Shown: positions 19,699 to 28,877 of the stretch, piece after piece
Layout of the letters: the number at the start of each line of letters is the position of its first letter
Position numbering within the stretch: the first letter of the stretch is position 1
Source of the DNA: Competibacter sp963695105
GTDB lineage: Bacteria; Pseudomonadota; Gammaproteobacteria; Competibacterales; Competibacteraceae
Assembly (NCBI GenBank): GCA_963695105.1
Contig: CAVOGC010000017.1
Coordinates: forward strand, 1-64,000
Direction: 5' to 3'
Length of the DNA: 64,000 bases
Translations under genes and position numbers: made by a program
The notes under the pieces: generated by a model
Databases searched by the model: none
Seen by the model: only the letters and a program-made list of their open reading frames with translations
Told to the model about the DNA's origin: nothing

Positions 19699-21528
19699 AT
19701 GACCGCACCTCCATCTCTGCCGTTCGACCCCAAGATTTTTCTCAAACATCTCACCGTGTTGCCCGGCGTCTACCGGATGCTGGACGAGCGCGGCGTGGTG
19801 CTTTATGTCGGCAAGGCCCGCAACCTCAAGCAGCGGGTTTCCAGCTACTTCCGGGAAAACCAGACATCCGCCAAAACGCGCAGCCTGGTTGCCCATACCC
19901 GCGCCATCGAAGTCACGGTGACCCATACCGAGGCCGAGGCGCTGATTCTGGAAAGTACGCTGATTAAGCAGTTCAAGCCGCGCTACAATATCCTGTTGCG
20001 CGACGACAAAGGCTATCCCTACATCCATGTGTCCGCCGGCGCTTTTCCCCGCATGGTGTTGCACCGGGGCGCCAAGCGCGCGGCGGGGCGCTATTTCGGC
20101 CCGTATCCCAATGCCAACGCCGCCCGCGATACATTGCACCTGCTGCAAAAAACGTTTCGGTTGCGCCCGTGCGAGGACAGTTTTTTCCGCGGTCGTAGCC
20201 GCCCCTGCCTGCAGTATCAGATCAAGCGCTGCACCGGACCCTGCGTCGGTCTGATCGACGAAGAGGGCTATCAGCGCCATCTGCGCGATGCCGTCCTGTT
20301 TTTGGAAGGCAAGAGCGGGCAGGTGATTGATGAATTGGTGCTGCGGATGGAGGCCGCCGCCGCCGCGCTGGATTTCGAGCAGGCGGCGCTCTGTCGCGAC
20401 CAGATCGCCGATTTGCGGCAGGTCCAGCAGCGCCAGCATGTCGAGGGGGAGAGCGGCGATCTCGATGTGGTGGCCTGTGCGGTGCGGTGCGGTGTGGCCT
20501 GCGTGCAGGTTTTTATGTTTCGCGGGGGGCGGCTGCTCGGCAACCAGGCGTTTTTTCCCCGCCTGCCCGAGGAGGAGGAAGCTGGCGCGGTGCTGGGCGC
20601 GTTTCTGGCGCAGTACTACCTCGACAAGCTCATTCCGACCGATCTGTTGGTCAGCCACGAACCGACGGAGGTGGCGCTGTTGGTCCAAGCCTTTCAGGAG
20701 CGAGCCGGGTATCGGGTGCGAATCGCCTATCGCCCGCGTGGCGAGCGCGCCCGCTGGCTGGCCATGGCGCTGCAAAACGCCGAGCACGCGCTGGTCGCCC
20801 ACCTGTCCGGCCAAGCCGGGATGCGTCGCCGGCTGGAGGCGCTACGGGAGGCGCTGGGGTGTGAATTCGAACTGGCGCGGCTGGAATGTTTCGACGTCAG
20901 CCATACTTACGGCGAGGCGACGGTTGCGTCGTGCGTGGTATTTGGTCCGGAGGGGCCGGTCAAGTCTGACTATCGCCGCTACAATATCGAAGATGTCACC
21001 CCGGGCGATGATTACGCCGCCCTGCACCAAGCACTAACCCGGCGCTACATTCGTCTGCGCGACGGGCGGGAACGGTTGCCGGATGTCCTGTTCGTCGACG
21101 GCGGCAAAGGCCAATTGACCCAGGCCCGCAAGGTGCTGGATGAGTTGGGGATCACCGGGCTTATGGTGGCTGGCATCGCCAAGGGGCCGGAGCGCAAGCC
21201 GGGACTGGAGACGCTTTACTTGTTCGAGGAAAGCCGGCCGATTATACTGCCGGCCGATTCGGCCGCACTGCATCTGGTGCAGCAGATCCGCGACGAGGCA
21301 CACCGCTTCGCGGTTGCCGGCCACCGCCAGCGCCGGGCTAGAGGGCGCGCCACCTCCGCGCTCGAAAGCATCCCCGGTATCGGGTCCAAACGCCGGCAGG
21401 CGTTACTCGGGCAGTTCGGTGGCTTGAAACAACTGGCGCGGGCCGGCATCGAGGATATTGCTCAAGTGGATGGCATCAGCGCCGAACTGGCGCGACGCAT
21501 CTACGATGTTTTCCACGATGAAGGTTGA
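19699..21528 (+). CDS. uvrC: Excinuclease ABC subunit C
   Basis: Dual-incision nuclease of nucleotide excision repair, acting with UvrB. It has 609 residues (E. coli 610). The N-terminal GIY-YIG domain (PGVYRMLDERGVVLYVGKARNLKQRV) makes the 3' cut. A Cys-containing linker (CLQYQIKRCTGPC) and the UVR motif that binds UvrB (about 195-235) follow. The RNase H-like domain, with ECFDVSHTYG and LFVDGGKGQL, makes the 5' cut. Tandem helix-hairpin-helix motifs (SIPGIGSKRRQALL and GISAELARRIYD) end the protein. ATG 19699 is chosen over an upstream TTG (19657), as the extra residues are not family-like. Confidence 0.96.
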   Translation: MTAPPSLPFDPKIFLKHLTVLPGVYRMLDERGVVLYVGKARNLKQRVSSYFRENQTSAKTRSLVAHTRAIEVTVTHTEAEALILESTLIKQFKPRYNILLRDDKGYPYIHVSAGAFPRMVLHRGAKRAAGRYFGPYPNANAARDTLHLLQKTFRLRPCEDSFFRGRSRPCLQYQIKRCTGPCVGLIDEEGYQRHLRDAVLFLEGKSGQVIDELVLRMEAAAAALDFEQAALCRDQIADLRQVQQRQHVEGESGDLDVVACAVRCGVACVQVFMFRGGRLLGNQAFFPRLPEEEEAGAVLGAFLAQYYLDKLIPTDLLVSHEPTEVALLVQAFQERAGYRVRIAYRPRGERARWLAMALQNAEHALVAHLSGQAGMRRRLEALREALGCEFELARLECFDVSHTYGEATVASCVVFGPEGPVKSDYRRYNIEDVTPGDDYAALHQALTRRYIRLRDGRERLPDVLFVDGGKGQLTQARKVLDELGITGLMVAGIAKGPERKPGLETLYLFEESRPIILPADSAALHLVQQIRDEAHRFAVAGHRQRRARGRATSALESIPGIGSKRRQALLGQFGGLKQLARAGIEDIAQVDGISAELARRIYDVFHDEG

Positions 21529-21542
21529 TCGTCCGTCGAACC

Positions 21543-22103
21543 ATGCAACTGAACCTGCCCACCTTTCTGACTCTGCTGCGAATCGCATTGATACCGGTTT
21601 TCGTGGGCGTGTTTTTTCTGCCGTTTCGCGGCGCGAACCTGTTATGCGCCGCATTGTTCGGGCTGGCGGCGCTGACCGATTGGCTGGATGGCTACCTGGC
21701 CCGGCGGCTCGACCAAACCTCCGCCTTCGGCGCGTTTCTCGACCCGGTCGCCGACAAACTGATGGTGGCGGCGGCGCTGGTTTTGCTGGTGCAGGCCATT
21801 CCCACCCCGCTGATGGCGGTGACGGCGATGATCATCATCGGCCGCGAAATCGCCATTTCCGCGCTGCGGGAGTGGATGGCGCAGATCGGCGGCGATCACG
21901 GTCGGGTGGCGGTGTCCATGATCGGCAAGATCAAAACCACCGCCCAGATGGCCGCCGTGCTGCTGTTATTGTACCGGGAACCGCTCGGCGGTTTTTTCCC
22001 GACCCTGGCGGTGGGGCAGGGCTTGTTGCTGGTTGCCGCGGTGCTGACGCTCTGGTCCATGATGCATTATCTGATGGCGGCCTGGCCGGTGCTGAAGGCT
22101 TGA
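21543..22103 (+). CDS. pgsA: CDP-diacylglycerol--glycerol-3-phosphate phosphatidyltransferase
   Basis: Inner-membrane enzyme for the committed step of phosphatidylglycerol synthesis, 186 residues. It has a typical N-terminus (MQLNLPTFLTLLRI) and the CDP-alcohol phosphotransferase signature DWLDGYLARRLDQTSAFGAFLDPVADK with its metal-binding Asp set, followed by several membrane helices. It starts 14 bases after uvrC, and the two are likely cotranscribed, as in E. coli, with the tRNA array just behind. ATG 21543 is chosen by family alignment over an in-frame upstream start at 21525. Confidence 0.95.
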   Translation: MQLNLPTFLTLLRIALIPVFVGVFFLPFRGANLLCAALFGLAALTDWLDGYLARRLDQTSAFGAFLDPVADKLMVAAALVLLVQAIPTPLMAVTAMIIIGREIAISALREWMAQIGGDHGRVAVSMIGKIKTTAQMAAVLLLLYREPLGGFFPTLAVGQGLLLVAAVLTLWSMMHYLMAAWPVLKA

Positions 22104-22141
22104 CGAGCTTATTTTTTACGTTAATATAACTTGTCTGCGCG

Positions 22142-22217
<76 letters not shown>

Positions 22218-22227
22218 AGATTTCCTG

Positions 22228-22254
22228 GCCTCGAAATAAAATCGGGGCTTTTTT
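22228..22254 (+). terminator. Terminator-like hairpin between tRNA-Gly and tRNA-Cys
   Basis: GCCTCGA pairs with TCGGGGC (one G-U) around an AATAAAA loop and is followed by six T residues. It may partly terminate transcription after tRNA-Gly and so set the Gly:Cys/Leu ratio. The stem is only 7 bp. Confidence 0.55.
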
Positions 22255-22300
22255 ATGCGCCCGGCCACCGATGCCGCCGGCGCGTAAGTCTTCGTCACCA

Positions 22301-22374
22301 GGCTAGGTGGCAGAGTGGTCATGCAGCGGCCTGCAAAGCCGTGGACGCCGGTTCGATTCCGACCCTAGCCTCCA
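22301..22374 (+). tRNA. cysT: tRNA-Cys (GCA)
   Basis: 74 bases with encoded CCA. Acceptor GGCTAGG pairs with CCTAGCC, anticodon GCA lies in CTGCAAA, and the T-arm is GTTCGATTC. It is second in the Gly-Cys-Leu array. Confidence 0.97.
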
Positions 22375-22385
22375 ATCTTACTCTC

Positions 22386-22471
22386 GCTGGTGTGGTGGAA
22401 TGGTATACACACAGGACTTAAAATCCTGCGGCCTCGCGGCCTTGTGGGTTCGAGTCCCACCACCAGCACCA
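22386..22471 (+). tRNA. leuZ: tRNA-Leu (UAA)
   Basis: 86 bases with encoded CCA and a long variable arm (GCGGCCTCGCGGCC), as expected for a class II tRNA. Acceptor GCTGGTG pairs with CACCAGC; the anticodon TAA is in ACTTAAAAT. It is the last gene before the giant helicase-nuclease gene that comes in on the opposite strand. Confidence 0.97.
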
Positions 22472-22604
22472 TGAAATCAGGTAGCTCTGGGCAAATACCC
22501 AACTGATGCAGTTTGCCGCGAAGCTTATTTCTTTAGCGATCAAGCTTCCCATGAATGTCCTGCGGGATAACGCGGATTTCATAAGATGCTGTTTCAGGCC
22601 GGGC

Positions 22605-25600
22605 TCAAGCTATAGCAATGTGTCCAGCCACATCCCGGATGACACCACGCTGAATGGCACTATCCAGAATGATCGAGACGATGTTGCGCATCTCCTCGGT
22701 GACACGGCCAAACCCAAGCTTCTCGCAGACAGACGCCGGAACAGCGTCGCGCTCGACCCCGTAGCTCTCACGGGCTACCAACAGGATGGCTTGTTCGATC
22801 TCCTCCGGCGCGACTTTATCCAACTTACGCATGTTGGCCGGCAGTTTGGCGCGGCTGCGGACCACCGCCGTGGTCATATGCGGGCTCCACAGCCATTGCG
22901 AACGCTTGCTGCACACCTGACCACTGCGGAGTGCCATTTCGATTGCCTGGTCGATGGCGTTCTGGATGCGATTGCCCAGCCGTTTGATTCCGGCCGCTTC
23001 GGCGATGCGGCGGACAACCTCTTCTCGATGCACAGGGCTTTCACCGTCGACGACTCCCCTGACCCACTCCACCCGCTTGGCCATCGATACCCGATGGAGT
23101 TCTTCACCTTCAAGCGACAGCGAAAGGCTCGCGAGCCGATAATCCGGGACCGAGGGAATAGACTCTGATGCTTCGTCGCTCTCAGCCCTTTGAAGGGGTA
23201 TGTCGGTGGCCTCTTCGGATCGCTCGGGCTTTGTTTCGATAACGGGCGTCGATGCATTTTGCCCAGCCTTGGCCTGCTCGATGGCCGCCAGCGCCTTGCG
23301 CAACTCGCGATCCGGGTAGGTGAACCAGTCGGTACTCCAGATGCGATGAATGCGCCACCCCAAACCTTCGAGCACCTGCTGGCGCAACCTGTCCCGATCC
23401 CGCGCCGAGCGTGAACTGTGATAAGTCGCGCCGTCGCACTCGATTCCGAGCAGATAGCGTCCGGGTTGCTCGTGATCGAGAACCGCCAAGTCGATGAAGA
23501 AGCCGCCTGAACCAACCTGGGCGTGCAATTGATAACCGTGGGACGCAATTGCCTGCATAACGGCCTCCTCAAAGGGCGAATCAGCTTCGCCGCCGGTTGG
23601 TCGTGGCACATCAAGCACACCGGTCTCCGCATATTTGAGGAAGGTCTTCAGGGCCGCAACTCCCCGAGATTGGGTACGCGCCAAATCGATGTCATCGTGG
23701 CGCAAGTTGGTGAAGACTTCGCAGCGTAGCCGAGCACGGGTGATCAATACATTGAGACGTCGCTCGCCACCTTCGCCGTTGAGCGGACCAAAGTTGTGTG
23801 CGACGTAGCCTTCGGCCGTCTTGCCGTACCCGATAGAGATAAAGATCACGTCGCGCTCGTCGCCCTGGACGCTTTCCAGGTTCTTGACGAAGAACGGTTC
23901 GTGCGGGTGCTGGTTGAAGAAGTCCTCACAAGTCGAGTCGCGGCGGCGCAGTAATTCAAGATGATCGAGAATCGCCTGCGTCTGGGCCGAGCTGAATGCC
24001 GCAACGCCCAGCGTCAGGTCGGGTCGTTGTCTGGCATGATCCAGCACGGCTTCGGCGACCGCCTTGGCTTCGAGGGGGTTGGTGCGCGTCTTACCACGGT
24101 CGTAAGCGGTATCCGGCAGGGGCCGGAACACCAGACCCAGATGATTCCGCTCGGCATGCGGGCTCGGGAAGATCACCAGCCTGTCGTTGTAGAACTCATG
24201 GTTTGAAACGGCGATGAGGGAATCGTGACGGCTTCGGTAGTGCCAGCGCAACATGCGCTGGGGCGCGCCTCGACTTACGATCAGCCCAAGGATGCTCTCC
24301 ATGTCGGCCGTGGCGCTTTCGATCTCTTCATCCTCGTCGCCATCCCCGATCATGGCGTCGAAGAAACGGGTTGGCGGCAACTGCTTGCTATCGCCGACCA
24401 CTACAAGTTGCCTGCCGCGTGCGATGGCGCCGAGCGCATCGACCGGTTTTACCTGGCTCGCTTCATCGAAGACCACCAGATCGAAGCTGACGCTCCCCGG
24501 TGGCAGGTAAGACGCAATTGACAAAGGACTCATCATAAATACTGGCTTAATCGCCTGAATTGCCCGCGCTGCGCGCGTCATGAGCTGTCGAATAGGAAGG
24601 TGACGAGCTTTCTTTTCAAACTCGCGTGCCAGTACGCCCAGTTGGCCGCCCCCCGTACTGTGTGGCAGATTTTCCCAGTGCTGGGAAGCCAGCTTGATCC
24701 GGTTGAGTTTCAGGAGGGTTCGATCCAAATCGCGAAACTGGTCGATGTCCAGTTCGTGCTTGCCGCCGTCGAAATATCGGATCGGCGCGCGTTCTTCATA
24801 CGCCTTGCGAATCAGCGTGTCGAAGTAGGCGTGAAGCAATATAGCCTCAAGATGCGTACCCGCATGAGGCCAATCCCGAGCAATTTCCAGAAGCCAGTCG
24901 AGTCCGGCGTCGGTCAACTCGCTCACATAGTGGTTGAAGGCGATCTGTTGGGAGAGGGTGTCCAGATTTTCCAGCATCGACGCTGCGACGCTGGCATGAG
25001 CGCGCCAGTCGCTGTCGGGTCTGATCGGGCTTAGCATCCCGTTGCGGCAATCCAATCGCTGGATGGCAAGCTGGTAGTAGTGTCCCGCTGTGTCCAGCAG
25101 CGCTCTCATTTCTTGCGCCGAGTGCTGTAATTTAGCTTGATCGATCCCGGCCTGAACATAGTCGATCAGGGCGGGTGGAAGGGTTCCATCCGCAATATCG
25201 GCATACAGGCTGGCGACCCAGCCGATGACCGCGCTCAGGTGCGACCAGTCGCAGTGCTCACCTTGCCAATTTGCACCAAACAACTCCCACCCGAACGCAT
25301 CCAACTCCAACAGATTCTGGCGCAGATGGCTGGCTTCGAGCACGGCATCGACCAGTTCGATCTGCTGGTCTGCCCCTCGTGGCCCCTGACCTTTGCACAA
25401 GCCATCAAGGCGATGGCGTACCCGTCGATACTCACCAGAAAACACCCGCCACCACTTCCTTGCCAAGCGGTTTAAGGTCTGTCTGGCTTCCAGCAGGTCT
25501 TGTCCCCAAGCTTCCGAAATCAGTACGTCCTCGTAACGCGAGCGAATCGCTTGGTGCTGCTGGCCAGCCTGCAACAACCTCTCGATGCGATCTCTCGCTT

Positions 25601-27443
25601 CAACCCATAAGGGACTGCGGATCGCTACTCCCTTTAGGTTCGGTGCGTCCAGCAAACGGTGGGCGAAGTCGAGCAGACGTCCGGCGCCATGGTGATTGGC
25701 GGTTACCGTCACATCCAGCGTGGCAGCCAGCAATCGGGTGATGGCATCGAGTCTGATGAAGGTGTCATGAAGCCCTGCCAGCGCCCTGCGGATTTCCTCC
25801 TTATCCGCTGGCAGCAGGACACGAAGTCGGCTTTGGCAAAACAAATGTCGATTCGGTACACCCATCTCCTTTAGATAGGCCTGCACGCGGTCAACCAACA
25901 TCCGCTTCTTGAGCAGGTCATCCCGGGACCAGTCCAGCAAGGTTGCTTGGAACGTGTCGGGCGAGAATCTCTCGGGAGGCAATCGCGGCAGTTCCACTTC
26001 AGCAAGCCGTTCACGCAACCGAGTCGCTTCGCCGATGGCTTGGTGTGGCGTGTAGCGAGCCGCACCCAGGGGGATATTCATTGCTTCACTGTAGGTGTTC
26101 AGACGGTCCCGTAATTCCCGGTAAAGTTGGATCTGGCCGTCTGTATCCCGACCCAACGGTCGGGTCAGTTCAACACCCCGCTTCAGTTCGGCCAGGACCG
26201 TCTTCTTGTGCGCGTTGTGGCTGTGCAACTCCAGGCAGGCGTCGCCAATGCTGGCCTCATCAAGACGGCGCTTCACAACCTCCAGCGCCGCCATCTTCTC
26301 GGAAACGAACAGCACCTTCTGGCCACGGCCAAAGGCATCGGCGATGAGGTTGGTGATTGTCTGGGACTTGCCGGTGCCGGGCGGTCCCTGAATGACCAAA
26401 TTGCGACCGCTGGCCACATCCAGCACCGCAAGCAACTGGGAGCTGTCGGCATCGACGACCTGGTGCGTGGTGCCTGGATCGATATGCTGATCGACATGGG
26501 TCTCATCGGTAAACGGGGATGGCTCATCCCGGAACCCCTCGCCGAGCAGCGATGTGATGAGCGGATGCGCCGACAGTGTTCCAGCTTCAGACCAAGCGCT
26601 GTCATCCAAATCCCGGTACATGAGGAGCTTACCGAAGGAAAAAAAGCCGAGGGCAACTTCATCCGCGGCCAAGGACCAGCCCGGCTTCTGTTTGATCACC
26701 TTCCGAACGGCGCTGAAATAGGCTGAAACATCGAAATCGTCGGATTCCGGGAAAGGTGGCAGCACGATACCGAAATCTTTCAGCTTGCTAGCAAGCGACA
26801 GGTTGGGTTCCAAATCGTCGTCGTTATAGCGGATTTGGAACCGTCCCCGGATGTTCTTTCGGTCCAGATTGACAGGCACCAGGATGAGCGGAGCCCGGCG
26901 CGGCTGCTCGCTAGTATCGTTTTCAAACCAGGTGAGCATGCCCAGTGCGAGGAACAGGACATTGACGCCACGTTCCTCGGTAAAACTCTTGGCGGCGTAG
27001 TACGTCTTCAACAGGCGGGGTTGCAACACCTCCTCGGTGTAGGGCGTCAGGAGATACAAACTCCGGGTGTTTCCCGGTTCCGGTCGCGCAGCCTGATCGA
27101 TTTCCGGATTGACTTGCTGGCCGTCGGCGGGCGCTTCCTGGGACTCCGCTCCCTCAAACTCCGATAGCGCCAGTTGTTTACCACTTTCCTCGTCTACTTC
27201 CAGCTTGATCAGAGAGAGGGCCTTCCTGCCAGCCGGTTCGGGGTTGCCGAGAAAACCAAGGGCTTTGCCTTGGCGCATCAGCAAATCGAAGATATCGGCT
27301 GAGTGCCCACCCACAATGTCAGCCCCACGAGCCTTTGAGGTTCGGTAGTTCAGCAGTGGATTGCGAAGGCCCAGATCGAGCAGTTCCTGCCGGGCCATGC
27401 CAAGCTGCTGGATGATTTGGGCGTTGACGGGCGTCGCACTCAT
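22605..27443 (-). CDS. DUF4011-SF1 helicase-Vsr-like nuclease-DUF3320 defence protein
   Basis: Giant protein (1612 residues). It starts at ATG 27443 with AAGGA well placed; a TTG five codons earlier is also in frame. The N-terminus (about 10-250) looks like DUF4011. The superfamily 1 (UPF1-like) helicase follows, with Walker A GPPGTGKS at 353-360, Walker B-like VVFDEASQV, and C-terminal motifs YRSRHDSLI and VQGDERDVIF. Near 1300-1390 is a Vsr/MTES_1575 PD-(D/E)xK nuclease: FIDLAV (Asp about 1318) and IECDGATYH (Glu about 1335, Asp about 1337) are intact. A DUF3320-like C-terminus follows. The same order defines the single-gene anti-phage system named Hhe in large defence surveys; naming by memory, moderate certainty. 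It is probably a foreign gene beside the tRNA array, and seems less GC-rich than its neighbours. Confidence 0.85.
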   Translation of the reverse strand: MSATPVNAQIIQQLGMARQELLDLGLRNPLLNYRTSKARGADIVGGHSADIFDLLMRQGKALGFLGNPEPAGRKALSLIKLEVDEESGKQLALSEFEGAESQEAPADGQQVNPEIDQAARPEPGNTRSLYLLTPYTEEVLQPRLLKTYYAAKSFTEERGVNVLFLALGMLTWFENDTSEQPRRAPLILVPVNLDRKNIRGRFQIRYNDDDLEPNLSLASKLKDFGIVLPPFPESDDFDVSAYFSAVRKVIKQKPGWSLAADEVALGFFSFGKLLMYRDLDDSAWSEAGTLSAHPLITSLLGEGFRDEPSPFTDETHVDQHIDPGTTHQVVDADSSQLLAVLDVASGRNLVIQGPPGTGKSQTITNLIADAFGRGQKVLFVSEKMAALEVVKRRLDEASIGDACLELHSHNAHKKTVLAELKRGVELTRPLGRDTDGQIQLYRELRDRLNTYSEAMNIPLGAARYTPHQAIGEATRLRERLAEVELPRLPPERFSPDTFQATLLDWSRDDLLKKRMLVDRVQAYLKEMGVPNRHLFCQSRLRVLLPADKEEIRRALAGLHDTFIRLDAITRLLAATLDVTVTANHHGAGRLLDFAHRLLDAPNLKGVAIRSPLWVEARDRIERLLQAGQQHQAIRSRYEDVLISEAWGQDLLEARQTLNRLARKWWRVFSGEYRRVRHRLDGLCKGQGPRGADQQIELVDAVLEASHLRQNLLELDAFGWELFGANWQGEHCDWSHLSAVIGWVASLYADIADGTLPPALIDYVQAGIDQAKLQHSAQEMRALLDTAGHYYQLAIQRLDCRNGMLSPIRPDSDWRAHASVAASMLENLDTLSQQIAFNHYVSELTDAGLDWLLEIARDWPHAGTHLEAILLHAYFDTLIRKAYEERAPIRYFDGGKHELDIDQFRDLDRTLLKLNRIKLASQHWENLPHSTGGGQLGVLAREFEKKARHLPIRQLMTRAARAIQAIKPVFMMSPLSIASYLPPGSVSFDLVVFDEASQVKPVDALGAIARGRQLVVVGDSKQLPPTRFFDAMIGDGDEDEEIESATADMESILGLIVSRGAPQRMLRWHYRSRHDSLIAVSNHEFYNDRLVIFPSPHAERNHLGLVFRPLPDTAYDRGKTRTNPLEAKAVAEAVLDHARQRPDLTLGVAAFSSAQTQAILDHLELLRRRDSTCEDFFNQHPHEPFFVKNLESVQGDERDVIFISIGYGKTAEGYVAHNFGPLNGEGGERRLNVLITRARLRCEVFTNLRHDDIDLARTQSRGVAALKTFLKYAETGVLDVPRPTGGEADSPFEEAVMQAIASHGYQLHAQVGSGGFFIDLAVLDHEQPGRYLLGIECDGATYHSSRSARDRDRLRQQVLEGLGWRIHRIWSTDWFTYPDRELRKALAAIEQAKAGQNASTPVIETKPERSEEATDIPLQRAESDEASESIPSVPDYRLASLSLSLEGEELHRVSMAKRVEWVRGVVDGESPVHREEVVRRIAEAAGIKRLGNRIQNAIDQAIEMALRSGQVCSKRSQWLWSPHMTTAVVRSRAKLPANMRKLDKVAPEEIEQAILLVARESYGVERDAVPASVCEKLGFGRVTEEMRNIVSIILDSAIQRGVIRDVAGHIAIA

Positions 27444-27578
27444 AGAATAATCCTTCAAAAAGAGCGGTTCTTGCTCGTAAACCCTGAATTATTCGTCGGT
27501 TCGCTCAGGCTGGCGCGTAAAAACTCACGATCCGCAATTGACGCCACGCTGCTGAACCGTTGACAATCCTTGGATAGT

Positions 27579-27890
27579 TCACGGCAGTTCGATGCGCGGC
27601 GTTTTATGATTGCGACGGAACAGCGTGGCAATGTGGCCGATCCGTTGGACCAGCGTCGCGTCGGTCGCCGCGCAAATCTCCGCGATCATCGCTTCCCGCG
27701 TTTCGCGATCTTCGGCGTTGACTCGAATTTTGATCAGTTCGTGATGGTCGAGAGCCAGCAGGATCTCATGGGTGACCGTCGGCGTGATGCCGCTGTCGCC
27801 GATGATCACGACCGGCTTGCGGTGATGGGCCAGGGCTTTGAGATGACGCTTTTGCGGGTTGGTCAGAGTGGGCACGGGATAACCGGACAT
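27579..27890 (-). CDS. yhbY: Ribosome-associated RNA-binding protein YhbY
   Basis: Single CRS1-YhbY (CRM) domain of 103 residues that binds pre-50S particles in E. coli. LTNPQKRHLKALAHHRKPVVIIGDSG carries the GxxG RNA-binding loop equivalent, and it ends with RIGHIATLFRRN. It lies divergent from rlmE, the conserved gammaproteobacterial layout. Its ATG overlaps the ATG of the small plus-strand gene in a shared CATG. No clear Shine-Dalgarno precedes it, and the nearest -10 would give an almost leaderless message. Confidence 0.93.
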   Translation of the reverse strand: MSGYPVPTLTNPQKRHLKALAHHRKPVVIIGDSGITPTVTHEILLALDHHELIKIRVNAEDRETREAMIAEICAATDATLVQRIGHIATLFRRNHKTPRIELP

Positions 27891-28161
27891 GGCGAAAGAT
27901 TCTAGCAGTGTAACCGGCGGTAAGGGTCTGACGGTAGCCCCGAGCCCTTTGAACGAGGTTAAGCTGGACCTGGGGATTATCCTGGCGGTTGGCGTGTTGC
28001 TGCTGCTGGTGCAAGGGCGGGTTTTGGATAGCCTGTTGCCGCAGTTGTTGCTACTGCTGAGCTACGGGCTGCTGGGCATGCTCTGGATCGTCATTCGAGT
28101 CCGCCGGGTGATGGCTCGATTTGGTCGCGAGCGGGAACGTCATTCGGATGGCCCGCAGTAA
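27889..28161 (+). CDS. Small two-helix membrane protein, function unknown
   Basis: 90 residues with a soluble N-terminus (1-27), two strongly hydrophobic helices (about 28-42 and 48-68) and an Arg-rich tail (RVRRVMARFGRERER) that should face the cytoplasm. I recognise no family. It overlaps rlmE by 14 bases, suggesting coupled translation. The start at 27889 shares CATG with the opposite-strand yhbY start, which is unusual; a TTG at 27949 (LNEVKLDLG) would remove the clash and leave both helices intact. The hydrophobic pattern and the overlap support it being real. Confidence 0.6.
   Translation: MAKDSSSVTGGKGLTVAPSPLNEVKLDLGIILAVGVLLLLVQGRVLDSLLPQLLLLLSYGLLGMLWIVIRVRRVMARFGRERERHSDGPQ
27899..27907 (-). 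promoter_or_regulatory. Candidate extended -10 of yhbY, near-leaderless
   Basis: Read on the minus strand, TGCTAGAAT (extended -10) ends 8 bases before the yhbY ATG, so transcription would begin within 2-3 bases of the start codon. No convincing -35. This would let the divergent neighbour keep its own start. Confidence 0.3.
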
Positions 28162-28768
28162 AAGTAGTGCCCGCTGGTTGCGGGAGCACTTCACCGATGA
28201 ATACGTGCGCCGCGCCCAAGAGGAAGGCTACCGCTCGCGCGCGGTCTACAAGCTGCTGGAAATACAAGAAAAAGACCGATTGTTGCGGCCCGGCGTCACG
28301 GTGGTGGATCTGGGCGCGGCGCCCGGAGGCTGGTCGCAACTGGCGGCGCGGCTGGTTGGCCCGCAGGGTGCGGTGATCGCGTTGGATGTGCTGCCGGTCG
28401 AACCGCTGGCCGGTGTGGAATTCATCCAGGGTGATTTTCGCGAGACAGCGGTGCTGGAAAGATTGCTGAATGTGCTGAACAACCGACCCGTGGACCTTGT
28501 AATATCCGACATGGCCCCCAATACCACGGGTATCAAGGGGGTGGATCAGCCGCGTGGCATGTACTTGGCCGAGCTGGCGCTGGATTTTACCCGACAATGT
28601 TTACGGCCCGGCGGAGATTTCCTGGTCAAGGTATTTCAGGGCGAAGGTGTTGATCCGTTTCTCAGGGAACTGCGCACGGCGTTCGCCGCTGTTTTGCCCC
28701 GCAAGCCCAAGGCGTCGCGCGCCCGCAGCGCCGAACGGTACTGGCTGGCTAGGAACTATCGCGGGTGA
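28148..28768 (+). CDS. rlmE: 23S rRNA 2'-O-ribose U2552 methyltransferase
   Basis: RlmE (FtsJ/RrmJ) methylates U2552 in the A-loop late in 50S assembly using SAM. It has 206 residues. The N-terminus SSARWLREHFTDEYV, SAM-binding VVDLGAAPGGWSQ, and VISDMAPNTTG and FLVKVFQGEG with the K-D-K-E catalytic residues are conserved. ATG 28148 follows family alignment; the frame is open to 28121. It is directly upstream of ftsH, as in E. coli rlmE-ftsH. Confidence 0.95.
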   Translation: MARSKSSARWLREHFTDEYVRRAQEEGYRSRAVYKLLEIQEKDRLLRPGVTVVDLGAAPGGWSQLAARLVGPQGAVIALDVLPVEPLAGVEFIQGDFRETAVLERLLNVLNNRPVDLVISDMAPNTTGIKGVDQPRGMYLAELALDFTRQCLRPGGDFLVKVFQGEGVDPFLRELRTAFAAVLPRKPKASRARSAERYWLARNYRG

Positions 28769-28877
28769 GCCGGTCTAAAATTTCGGATTTTTGAACCTGT
28801 TAAGTTACAGGAAAGGCGAGCGGTCCTCCGCTTCGGTATCATCAGATCACAGCTTTTGCAGCGTTGAGGTGCGCACC

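Noticed and set aside
22446..27580. Attachment-site duplication of the tRNA-Leu 3' end
   Set aside because: I looked for the terminal tRNA-Leu sequence near the far side of the helicase gene (27444-27580) and saw no repeat, nor any integrase gene.
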